A DNA stretch of 64,000 nucleotides from Scolanthus callimorphus (Eukaryota; Cnidaria; Anthozoa; Actiniaria; Edwardsiidae). The stretch spans positions 15,106,372 to 15,170,371 of the forward strand of contig CM066915.1 of NCBI GenBank assembly GCA_033964015.1, read 5' to 3'. Each line of letters starts with the position of its first letter. The stretch's first letter is position 1. This document shows positions 34,173-44,615 of this stretch, in pieces. The translations under genes were made by a program, and so were the position numbers. The notes under the pieces were generated by a model that was given only the letters and a program-made list of their open reading frames with translations, had not been told where the DNA came from and did no database searches.

Positions 34173-35879
34173 AATATCCAAGCCGAAATACTGCTGTAAA
34201 TAGGGGCTTAAATTCAGAATCATTGCCAATGTCAAGGGAAAAATGTTGAAAGCGGGCAAATTTAGACGGGACACGAACAGCGCAAGAAAGAGGGTTGAAA
34301 ATTGGTTCACTTGGGAGAATGACCAAAATTTAGTTATGCAGAAGTGTTTTCCAATATTATTAGAGAGTTTAAGAATCGACGGGAACGACGACGTCTCACT
34401 AAACTTCGTCTACTTTTTCCTCACATTTCTCAATATTAATTAACCGTTTCTAATTTTCACTTTTGCACTCAAACCTTGATAACAGCAAACTCGCATCCAT
34501 TCTCAAACATATCAAACAAAATACTACAAAATCATCATCCACTTTCCCGCGCTTACCAGAGCGTTAAACACGACAGTTTCACGTCGCAGTTCAGAAGAAA
34601 ACAGTTGAAATGTAGATTTCTCGTTCTCGTTGCCGTTTGTCGCATCTTAAAGTCCCTAATAGCGAATGGGCTCTGAGTCAATAGCTATTGGCTTAATTGA
34701 CTCAGAGGCCATGACGGCGAGAGGAATAATTGTTTTAGTCAAAATAGTCACATTAGTAGGTCAATTTGTATAATAAACCAAAACGTTTACTGGTTTTTGG
34801 TCATTTGCCTTTTTCTGGCTTTGGCAATCCGACACTTTTCGCTACTAGTAGGCTATAACTCAAAGCCTACTAGTAGCTCAACCAATTAGAACGCAGCATT
34901 GACGATAGACCATTAGAAGTGTGATTTAACTATATGAGGGCTAGAATACTGGTGGCAGTACAGTGCAATACAGCCGTCTCTATCTTGTCCTTTGTTATTC
35001 ATGAGTTTCGCGGGACTAATTTTGCAAAGTCATGCAGCAAAATCACTAGAGCCGGCATCGTTTGTCTAAGAGGTCCGACAGTCAAAACAAAATTTAACTG
35101 GGATTTTAAAAACATGTTTTCGTAAATAAATAAATAATAATGGCAAGTTTGTATTTGGCATGTTGAGAACGTTGTAAAACCACGAGCAGCACGCGAATGT
35201 ATCTCCCAACATCGCGCGTGCTCTGTCTATTTCGCGGATAAAGTCAAAGAAAGTTGTGCCCTAATGTTTTTATGATATAGCTACTTTGTCGGTGAAATAA
35301 AGCATGTTGTAATAAATATAGCCGTCGGCTCGCTATATTAGAACTCCTAAATTTTCAATGTTTTGCCTGTCAAGAGAGCCACAATAATTCCTTCTAGAAG
35401 AGCCTTATAAATAACAAATACAAGATAGCGCCCCAACATACCAGATAACGCCCCAGCCTGCCAACATTAGGTACATTGTACCTAAAAATGGATGTTGTCG
35501 CAATTAACCAATTGTATTGTCACCCATGCAGAGAGTGGTTTTCATCCGACTGTGAAATAGATACTTGCAAAATACACACTGCTCCCGACACTGCTATATA
35601 ACTTCTAAGCGATATTAGGCAACCCCCTAAAAACCATCTTAAAATAAAATCGTTTTACCGATATAAACACCTAAAAGTATTAATTAATCAAGTATGATTA
35701 AAGATTAGGTCTGACAGAGTATTAAGAAAAATGAGGGGATTACTGCGCGTGTATCAAAATTACTATGTAAAGGGAAAAGATAGGAAACACAAACAGCGAT
35801 GTCTCTGGATCCAATAGGATACAATGTCCGCAAAATTATAACTAAATAAGGTAAAAAGCAGACAAAACAGGAGCCGAGA
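34173..35879. other. Non-coding stretch with small perfect hairpins
   Basis: No convincing gene. Hairpins are GGCTCTGAGTCAAT with its inverted copy (34669-34710), GCTACTAGTAGGC with its perfect inverted copy (34841-34853 and 34865-34877), and ATAGCCGTCGGCTCGCTAT around 35327. Short frames (34243-34443, 34934-35125) show no motifs. Confidence 0.45.
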
Positions 35880-36426
35880 GATGCCAACGTTTCGGATTTT
35901 ACTTTCAATACTTCATCAGGGCGGCTACTAAAACCGTTACAAAGATGATAACGTGTATATACAAAGAATGTGAGCTGCGCGCGCTCCAAAAAACAAACGC
36001 GCGCAAGGAAAAGAATACGCTAGTTACAAGGAGAAAAACTAAACTTCTTCTCTAAGATTTAGTCCATCAGGAGTTATTGTTCTCAACTTGTTTATCCAGA
36101 AGCCCTCTACAGTGGTGAGGTCTTCAGACTTGACCACCTTCTTGGTTGCCTTGATGGTAAGGTCTGACTATGGCCGTTGCTGGGGTTGAAGTGGGCCGAC
36201 ACTGAGCACGTTTCCGCATATTTTTCCCAGTTCTTGATGGTACACTTGTGATTACGGAAACGTGCGTGTAGAGGCATGCTGGTTTCCCCGACGTACTGCG
36301 CTGGGCACTTGTTGCAGGATATGAGGTAAACGACATTTTTGCTTTTGCAGTTCAGGGTGCTTCTAATCGGATACTTTCTCCCGGTCTTAGAACTGCAAAA
36401 ACTGTCGCTTGTTTCAGCAAATGCAC

Positions 36427-38454
36427 CATCCTCGCGCGCCAGGGTCCTTCCCTCACCTCCCCCCAGGGACAGAAGAAAAGGACCCTGGAGTGGTCTGGTC
36501 ACGTGTCACCCAGATTTCGGGTGATAACAAAAATTCCCAAGCGGGGTAGGATACGCGCACGTTGCTCCTTGCGTTTTCTAAAAATGGCGGCTCGTGACTG
36601 TGACTAGCAACGGAGACTAAAAACACTGCGAAACAAGTAACTTTGTTGAGAAACAGTTTAGTTTTCCTCCAATGCTAAAAAACATAGTGTTTCTGCAGAG
36701 GATTTCTGGATGGAGAGCTTTTATATCCTGCTATGGAAAAGTACATGAGTGGCTTCAAGTTTCGTGTTATTTCTACTGGCAGTCCTTCGAGGGTTCATTG
36801 CGTCGGTTGCTCGTCACGAGACAAAGTTGAAACGTTTTTTGCCGTCTAATAAATCAGCTTGTCCGGCAGCAAGCTTGACGACTAAGATGTACCAATAAAG
36901 ACAATTATAACAAGTGGAAAAGATGGTTGCAAACCCGAGAACATTCGTCTCTGGCCCAGATTTTGAGTGCAGAGTTGGCCGTTCTTTCGTCTTGATTGTT
37001 CTTCGCAATGTGGAAATGTTTACTTTTGCTGCCCTACACGCTGGGAAAACTACCGATCGTCTGCATGGTTGTTCGGCTAAAAGATTGAGTCCAAGAGATA
37101 TTTCGGTAAAGACAGTAAACTCGCAAACTCTAGAAAGCAAGTGGAAAAAACTAGATAGCAAAAACCCGCTTGTCGCCGAAAGCTGGCAATACTCACATTT
37201 GAGGAAAACACCCGTTTTCCTGGCGAAACAAACAGTAACACAGTTTGAAATCCTGACAAGAAATACTGCATGTAGTATTGCTTCTTAGGTAAGTTGACTT
37301 GAATGAATGTACATAAAATAAACTAGCACGCTAAAATAAATTGCTCAATATCATTGCCGTTTCTGTTCGTGTTGTCTTGCTTTGACTTAAAGTTTATTTA
37401 TATGGGAAATAAATGGTTCCGTCAGCCAGGGAATTAGTCTAAAAGTTCTTGGGAAAACAACGGAAAGTTTTTTTCCATATTTTCTGATTTTCGTGACTAA
37501 TAGTTTTGGGCAAAATGAAGAAATCTGACAAAATGTCTTCAGTCTCTTTTTGTCAGTAATTTTCCGTTGGGACCCCACCCCAAGTTTTGATTTTTGTTAT
37601 CACCCGAAATCGGGGTGACACTAGCCTGCGCGCATCCGGTACACACGAGCTTAACCTTTAGGGTTAGTACCGTCTGCGAATTAACGGTCAATCGCTTGTG
37701 TTAGACCCCCTGCGTGCTAGTGGGAATATCTATAACGCGCTGTCATTGGCTCTCGTTCTATCGGAGCCACTGATTGGTGAAACACGCTCGGGCCAGTATT
37801 TTCCGGTGCTCGCTAGGTGCAATGTTTTGATTGCGTTACGTGAGTTTTGACGGCGGGACAAACGACTTCTAATTTCTTTCAACTATAGGCTATTCAAAAG
37901 CAATTGTTTCAAGCAAAACGAACGGTACCTGGTCGACGGCAAAACAAAATTTGGTTTTGATATTCCTTCGGAGTTGCGAACTTTATCCTTCGTTAATTCC
38001 ACGTACCCTTCGAAGTTGATTTCAGCATCGCGGCAAGCACTGATAAATCAGCGATTTACTGTATCCTGTCAGTCCTGTTGCCAAGTTTACAAGTATAAAG
38101 AAGGCTTTTATTCTCCTCTTGTTCTGGAAAGATATTCTCGATTTAGAATTGGGTTCGTACCGACTCAAAGGCCCAGATCGAGAAGCTCACTGTATTTACT
38201 TGAGTAATACTCGAAGAGTCATGTTGTTTTTGATCCCAGGCCAAGTTTAACCGGAAGTTTGTTAATCTCCTACGCCGCAGGGGATGTAACACAAGCGATC
38301 GACCGTTAATGCGCAGACGGTACTAACCCTAAAGGTTAAGCTCGCGTGTACCGGATGTTCGCAGGCTAGGGTGACACGTGACCAGACCATTCCAGGGTCC
38401 TTTTCCTCTGTCCCCTGGGGGGAGGTGAGGGAAAGACCCTGGCGCGCGAGGATG
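36427..38454. mobile_element. MULE-like transposon 1 inside Penelope element 1
   Basis: The ends are inverted copies starting CATCCTCGCGCGCCAGGG and continuing through GGTCTGGTCACGTGTCACCC and GATTTCGGGTGATAACAAAA, about 120 bp with few mismatches. The inverted match resumes across the nested element at its right end. The target duplication is the 9-bp CAAATGCAC (36418-36426 and 38455-38463). Long inverted ends plus a 9-bp duplication are the Mutator/MULE pattern. No transposase is recognisable; the longest frame (36914-37288, ATG near its start) encodes a protein of unknown type. Removing the element rejoins the Penelope frame. Confidence 0.88.
37622..38368. mobile_element. MULE-like transposon 2 nested in transposon 1
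   Basis: 747 bp. The inverted ends TAGCCTGCG...CATCCGGTACAC...CGAGCTTAACCTTTAGGG, then GTTAGTACCGTCTGCG and ATCGCTTGTGTTA, span about 90 bp. The target duplication is the 9-bp GGGTGACAC (37613-37621 and 38369-38377). It sits inside the right inverted repeat of MULE-like transposon 1. No transposase; the frame 37974-38207 has no recognisable domain. Confidence 0.88.
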
Positions 38455-39144
38455 CAAATGCACAAGTGCCGCATCGCTTGTTCTCGCATGGTGTCATGCC
38501 TCGCTGTGAGAGCCGAGGTAATAGCCCTGAGGTTTGGTGGGCGCCTGAAAGCTACTATAGGAAGCTCCTTGACGATCCGCCTCATTCTCTATGACGCACA
38601 TGATTGGGAATGTCTCTCTGACAATCTTGTGAGCGTTCCTTAGGAGAGGGTGGTACGTTAGAACTATAGGTACTCTGGTGTTATTGGGTATCCTTCCGGT
38701 TGTCCTGAGTACATCTGCGCGGGATCTCTGTGTAACTCGGGCGATGCTCTGGTTAACGAGATTTTCTCTGTAGCCCCTGGACAGCAGGTAGATCGTAAGC
38801 TCCGAGCACCGTTTCTTGAAGAATTCATCAGTGGAACAGCTCCTACGTAGACGCAAAGCGAGGGAGTATGGAATACTAGTCTTACAATGATGCGGGTGAC
38901 AGGAAGAGCACAGAAGATATTGGTGTGTGTCTGTCGGTTTACAGTACAGATCACTCGACCCGTTAATTTGTTGACCTTCACATCAAGAAAATCTACACTT
39001 GTCGTGGAGTGAGTTGCCGTGAACTTGATGGTTGGATGGATTCCATTTACGAAACGAAGAAAGTCGTCAAACGCCTGTTCTCCATGTGGCCAGATGCCAA
39101 AGATGTCGTCGATGTATCGCCACCAAATAATAGGTTTAAGAGAG

Positions 39145-39370
39145 GCTTGTGTCAGGATGGTGTTCTCTCAAAACAGCTGTAAGGTGGACGATGAAGAACC
39201 CATTGCACTCTTCGTAAGAGTAGGTCTCCCTGTGCAATGGCCTGGCTCTCGGAGGCACTACATATACTGCTAAACAGCCCTCATGACTGTAAGCTGCGCG
39301 GCAGATATTTGCGCCATGCAGCCCGTAAGTCCTCACCGCTTGGAGTTCCCTCACGATATACGATGAGGAG
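39145..39370 (-). pseudogene. Inverted copy of an unnamed short coding block
   Basis: The minus strand reads AAYSHEGCLAVYVVPPRARP, then SYEECNGFFIVHL, closely matching the plus-strand block at 40664-40888. A T/C-rich tract (TTTCTTTTCTTTCTTTC) adjoins both copies in mirror position (39385 and about 40600-40655). The copy runs straight into the Penelope polymerase at 39130, so it has probably replaced the Penelope N-terminus or inserted there. Function unknown. Confidence 0.5.
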
Positions 39371-39743
39371 AAGACACTTTCTTTTCTTTCTTTCTTTTTC
39401 TATACGAACCGACCTAAAGCCGGTAATTAAGTTATTTATTTTCCAACTCTAAAATTTGAATTTTTGGGGAAAACAAGCGCGCGCGAATGGTCAAAGATAG
39501 GAAAATATTGCCCGTGTGCGCACGCTGTAAGAACCAAGCAGAATGCAGAATTCGTTACTGTGTCCTCGAGGAAAAGTAACACAAGGTACGTCCACTACAC
39601 AATCGATACCTTCTAAGAAGCAGTTTAAGTCTTAGTGGTCTCCATTGTCATACCCCGTTCTACAAAGCATTTCGTCAACAATACCCCGCAGTACGCTCCC
39701 CTTTAGTTTCTTTGCCTTTGGTCATGGGAAAGCAAGTGATGAT

Positions 39744-39877
39744 AGAGCGGTTTTCATGACCGTAGTAAAACCAATCGCAAAATGACTACACAATTCTGAA
39801 TAAAACCTATAGGAGTAATTACAAAGTAATTACCAATTACTCACGACAGTCATCTGAAATCCGCTCTAATCCTCACA
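39744..39877. mobile_element. ~134-bp MITE-like element
   Basis: The ends AGAGCGGTTTTCATGAC and (inverted) AGAGCGGATTTCAGATGAC form a terminal inverted repeat. The right half, TTACAAAGTAATT...CAGTCATCTGAAATCCGCTCT, recurs at 47287-47342 in a Dicer intron. No target duplication was established. Confidence 0.55.
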
Positions 39878-40663
39878 GTGCTGAAGAAAATGAGCGTAAA
39901 TGCCCTGCATATAAAAATATATCTGGAAATGTAATACAAAATAGTGCTACAAAAGAGCAAGAGAGAATAATTAATCCAAGAGAGTTTAATAAATCCAACA
40001 AAGACTTTTCTGAAGTAAGCGACTTCAGAAAATCAATTTTATCGAAAAATAATGCACATCAGTGGGAATATAGGCTCTTGAATTTAGGGTAAAATTCGGA
40101 GGAAACGGTATTCGATTTGAGGGGGGTATTTTGATGTGCCTCAAAAAATTGACAAAGCCAATTGAGAAGACGAACTTTTATTTGTCAGTTCACTGGATAA
40201 CATACTTTTACAAGATAGAAAAATCAGCTTGAAAATATTTAATTTTCTAGCTTTGCGGGGCCGATAAATCTTCGCGAAATTTGCCGATTTCGAGGCTTGC
40301 TCTGGGCCCTGTCTGGGCGAAATCACACATGACTCAATTTCTCGAAAAAAAAATTTTCTCAAAACTTTTAAAACCTATTTTCGATAATAGTCCCATATAG
40401 GGATTCTTTTTATGAAATAAAGTCGAGGTCGATTTTTTCAAGCTGTCGGACGATGTTTGATAGTTACAGGCAGCCGCTCTTAAGACGGTGGCAGAACTCG
40501 ACTTCCCAACTCTTGCAACACTTATAAGCGTTTGCGATAAGAATTCAAGAACAAAGGGGTTGCCGTTTATTGTGTATTTCGGTATTGAAAGAAAGAAAGA
40601 AAGGAAGAGATAGAGAAAGTAAGTGAGACAGTGGGAAAGAAGGAAAGAAAGAAAGGGTCTTCT

Positions 40664-40888
40664 CCTCATCGTGAGGGAATTCCAAGCGGTCGAAATACAC
40701 GACCGCTAGACAAGGAAAGGTTGGAGGACTTACGGGCTGCATTAGATTGCGCAGCTTACAATCATGAGGGCTGTTTTACAGTATATATACCTCCGAGAGC
40801 CAGGCCATTGCACCTGGAGACAATCCCCTACTCTTACGAAGAGTGCAATGGGTTCTTTAGCGTCCACCTAGAAAGATGTAGAAACTAA
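40664..40888 (+). CDS. Unnamed conserved block, C-terminal exon or ORF
   Basis: A plus-strand frame ends HREGIPSGRN...LEDLRAALDCAAYNHEGCFT, VYIPPRARPLHLET, SYEECNGFFSVHLERCRN, stop. Its inverted partner at 39370-39145 keeps the protein sequence better than the surrounding DNA (AAYxHEGC, PPRARPLHxET, YSYEECNGFFxVHL). This suggests that the block was coding when it was duplicated. It contains two or three cysteines and no domain I can name. Upstream is a purine-rich GAAA tract, so a start cannot be fixed. Confidence 0.35.
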   Translation, partial: PHREGIPSGRNTRPLDKERLEDLRAALDCAAYNHEGCFTVYIPPRARPLHLETIPYSYEECNGFFSVHLERCRN

Positions 40889-40904
40889 GTTCAACCCCCA
40901 ATAT

Positions 40905-41884
40905 GAACCTGCCCCGATCACTACTCGAACAGTAATAAAATTTCATCCGTCCCAGCCGGGAATCGATCCTGTGTTTTTTTTATTGTGACTATGAGGAACC
41001 ATGTGGCGCATGTCTGGCAGGACGATAGTGGAACTCATTTCTTCCGTCATTTTCCGGCAACTTCATGGTCTACATTTGCCTCAGTCTGCCAGGACCGTTT
41101 TATTTATTTTTTGCTATGACGAACTTCATGGTCATCTGAATCGCCCAGCGTGAGGGCGCTCTGATTTTAGGGTTAGCATGGCAACCCCTTTAATCCCATA
41201 AAATTATCTTTCATTTATATACTTGAACGTGTACAATCGAGCGATTGACTTCCTGTTCATGTAGCGTAAAAGTCTTTGTCGTCTATCAACTACTTCCCCT
41301 AGGCTTTGAAATACCAGATCAGTTTAATAGTTAACATGAAATACGATCATATAATCTGCGAAGAACCGCCAAAACTCCAATTCGTTTCAGCAATGGCGGC
41401 AACATGGGAAGCACTTTCAAGGAACAATTCGCTTTCGATCGAATTTTTGGAAGGTTTGCCGATCCGAATAAGAAGTGGCATGTGGTATCAAGTAAATGGT
41501 AGGTTGAACCTCGTTTTAAAGTCCGGTGCGATGAAACACTGTCTCGAGGAAATCGCTAAATGATGGAAGGAGACTGCCGTTCGAAGAACTCTTCGGATCT
41601 TCGCGAGAGGGTTAATTTGTTGTTGTTGCAACGGTATGTGACCTTCTACTACTTCTTAGCCATTCCCCGAGGAGGAGAAACCTCGTATATGATAGTTTTG
41701 CTGCCTCCTCTGTGTTTGTATGACTCATAATAATGTATAAAAATTTTAAGTTCCTTTGGCGGGACAAACGCCCGCCAGCTCTAAACATTGATACTTCTCC
41801 GCGTACGCCAGGAAGTCGAAGGACAGGAACCAGAAAAGCCCCAAACAAACAGGGATTTTCAAAACATCGAAAGACGCGCTCTGT
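40905..41884. other. No clear gene; small ORF 41336-41563
   Basis: A plus-strand frame from ATG 41336 to a stop at 41563 encodes 75 residues of unknown type, preceded by nothing diagnostic. At 40948-40970 the minus strand shows GGATCGATTCCCGGCTGGG, similar to a tRNA B box, but no A box or cloverleaf supports a tRNA or SINE. Confidence 0.35.
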
Positions 41885-42990
41885 GGAGTTTTCATACTTT
41901 TTTGTGAATACACAACGTTAGTATATAATTTCGGTTTGGGCTCGTTGGCAGCAGAGAAACTTGGCCGAAAGGTGTGTGCTCTGCGGAAATATCTTTCAAT
42001 ATTTCCCTTGGTGTCATTCTTGGCCCCTGATTTTCGTTTTAAACTTGATACTTTTTGCAAATTGACAACGTTAGTATATAATTTCGGTTTGGGCTCGTTG
42101 ACAGCAGAGAAACTTGGCCGAAAGGTTTGTGCTCTGCGGAAATATCTTTCGATGTTTCCCTTGGTGTCATTCTTGGCCCCTGATTTTCGTTTTAAACTTG
42201 ATATTTTTTGCAAATTGGCAACGTTAGTATATAATTTCGGTTTGGGCTCGTTGGCAGCAGAGAAACTTGGCCGAAAGGTTTGTGCTCTGCGGAAATATCT
42301 TTCAATATTTCCCTTGGTGTCATTCTTGGCCCCTGATTTTCGTTTTAAACTTGATACTTTTTGCAAATTGACAACGTTAGTATATAATTTCGGTTTGGGC
42401 CCGTTGACAGCAGAGAAACTTGGCCGAAAGGTTTGTGCTCTGCGGAAATATCTTTCGATGTTTCCCTTGGTGTCAATCTTGGCCCCTGATTTTTGTTTTT
42501 AACTTGATACTTTTTTGTAAATACCTTAACGTCAGTATATAATTTCGGTTTGGGCCCGTTGGTAGCAGAGAAACTTGGCCGAAAGGTTTGTGCTCTGCGG
42601 AAATATCTTTCAATATTTCCCTTGGTGCCATTCTTGGCCCCTGATTTTCGTTTAAACTTGATACTTTTTGCAAATTGACAACGTTAGTATATAATTTCGG
42701 TGGGCTCGTTGACAGCAGAGAAACTTGGCCGAAAGGTTTGTGCTCTGCGGAAATATCTTTGGCGATATTTCCCTTGGTGTCGTTCTTGGTCCCTGATTTT
42801 TTTTTTAACTTGATGCTTTTTTGTAAATACCTTAACGTTAGTGTATATACATTATTTTTGGTGGGCTTTAGTTGGCAGCAGGGAAGCTTTTTTGGGCTGA
42901 AAGGCTTGTGCTCTGCGGAAATGTCTTTACTCTCCCTTCGTGCCATTCTTGGCCTTTTAGTTCTTCTCAAACGTATAAAGGTGTTTTTGT
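41885..42990. repeat. 153-bp satellite array, about seven copies, with A/B alternation
   Basis: The block ACGTTAGTATATAATTTCGG starts units at 41915, 42068, 42221, 42374, 42529 (ACGTCAG), 42681 and 42835; spacings are 153, 153, 153, 155, 152 and 154. Units 1 and 3 share TTGGCAGCAG with TCAATATTTCCC; units 2 and 4 share TTGACAGCAG with TCGATGTTTCCC. This gives a dimeric higher-order pattern. The unit is 51 codons long and has no stop in some frames on either strand, producing long pseudo-ORFs (41936-42502 plus, 41746-42366 minus). The last unit is the most diverged. Confidence 0.93.
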
Positions 42991-44615
42991 AAATACATCA
43001 TGCTTTGTATATTTCTCTATCAAACGAAAGCAGCAGACTACAGACGCGCAAGTGTATGGGCAAGAGGTCTCAGGACGCATACAAGGCGAGGCATCCCCGT
43101 AGCACAACATCAAGTGATGAGTTTAGCTTTGCTAAAGCAAGCGAGTAGTGTTCATAAAAAGAAGTTTGAAGTGGCGCCACATCTCGTTCAGCTCGGTCTG
43201 AACCCTACTTCCGATAACCGTCATGTTGTTTCTAAATTTTAATTTATATGTTTGTCTTGTCTGTTTTAAATAGTAAGGCCGGGGTTGCGGTAGTGGCTCC
43301 CCGGCCTATGCCATTTACATGTTTTTCTTTTCCGCCCTCTTTTTGTATTTGTAATTTGTAGGCGAAGATAAATAACTAAATCCGCTTTTGGCTCTCTGGC
43401 AGTTTATCGTTAAGTGCTGTAATACGTATTGGTTCGTATTGATTTACTGTTACTGTTATTTTCTTTTACGGTAAGAGTAAGTGTCTATTAAATATCATTT
43501 TCGCAAGACAAGGCTAAATAATAATGACGTATTAACTAAAAGAAATGATTGTAATAATACGTTTTAGAAAGAAAGTAAAATCGATCGAAATGAAAATTTT
43601 AAAAAGAGCTACGCTAAAAGCTGCCTATTCGTTTTGACGGTAAAGGATTTCGGAAGCTGAAAGAATATTAACGGAGGTCATGTTTCTGCGAAGCGAGAAT
43701 AATCCCCATCTTAATCCTCCGTGCGTTGATGTTTTTGCTGGCACCCCGCGGAAATTTGGGAGATTCAAGTAACCAAACCAAGTGGGGTGCCATTGATTCA
43801 GATCCCGCTGAAGTTCGTCACACCACCTCATGCTAACTATGCCTACTGCCATCCCGTGTGGTCACCATAGACCTTGACTTCCACCACCCCATGCTTACTT
43901 TGAAGAACGGTGGTTGGACTGACGTTTTATTTTCGTCTCGTGAAGGCTATTCACGATGACGTAGAAACGACATTGCGATCTACTTGAATTTGCAGCTCAA
44001 AACGACAACTTCTTATAAACGTTGGCTCGACGTTGCTTGTTCACCGTTCTGTGTACGTTGGTGTGGTAATCTTGTGGAAAAAAAAAGAAATAGCTGTGTT
44101 TTGAAGAAAAATAATAATGTATACCTGTGACTTTCCTGTCTGGAGTTAGAATTACCCAAACAACGTCAAATGCCGATATCGTTGCAATGCCAGCAGTTTG
44201 ACATTTTTCAAACGTTGATTTTTCGTTGATTACGTCATGGCCTAATTGTAACGGTGGGATTCTGAACGACTATGTATAATGATTCGCCTTAACCGACGTC
44301 ACTGCTTCATGTACAGGCTTTTGTGCTGCACATTATCTTTCGACAATCTGACTCGATTTGGGTTTGTCAAAACACTAGTGTCCTGTTACCAAGCATGTCG
44401 CTTAGCACTGAGATGGGTTGCAAAAAGGGCAATGTCGCGGTCCCACTGACAATCACTTCGGGCGGGAAAAACGTTTATTGAATTCAGACCTTGACGCGAG
44501 TCGGTGTAGATTTAGAGACGTGTGTGTCTTGTGGAGTGATATTCACACTCATGATTTGCCTTCCGAGTGACAACATGGGGCTGACTATTTGATTTTCCTT
44601 TCAACCACCCTCTAG
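42991..44615. other. Stretch before Dicer; no helicase exons seen
   Basis: Short frames (43000-43242 plus, 43625-43852 minus) have no recognisable domains. I looked here for the DExH (Walker A and DECH) exons that should precede the first Dicer exon and found none on the plus strand. Confidence 0.45.

Larger units (their letters stand above)
35880..39130 (-). mobile_element. Penelope-like element 1, split by nested transposons
   Basis: Minus strand. The reverse transcriptase palm starts at the 39130 end with WWRYIDDIFGIW (YIDD at 39105-39116), then FLRFVNGIHPTIKFTATHS, VDFLDVKVNK, RRSCSTDEFFKKRC and VPIVLTYHPLLRNAHKI (to about 38530). The cysteine-rich linker and GIY-YIG endonuclease lie on the far side of the insertion: FAETSDSFC, STLNCKSKNVVYLISCNKC and AQYVGETSMPLHARFRNH (36450-36150), then VEGFWINKLRTITPDGL ending at about 36044. 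The 3' end carries CCTGATGA...CCGAAACGTT (35930-35890). The N-terminal polymerase fingers are missing, replaced by the inverted block 39145 onward. Confidence 0.85.

Noticed and set aside
40948..40970. tRNA or tRNA-derived SINE on the minus strand
   Set aside because: Only a B-box-like GGATCGATTCC is present; no A box at the right distance and no cloverleaf.
41746..42970. Apparent 188-206-aa proteins on both strands of the 153-bp satellite
   Set aside because: Periodic artefact of a 51-codon repeat; no start context, no homology, and both strands are equally open.
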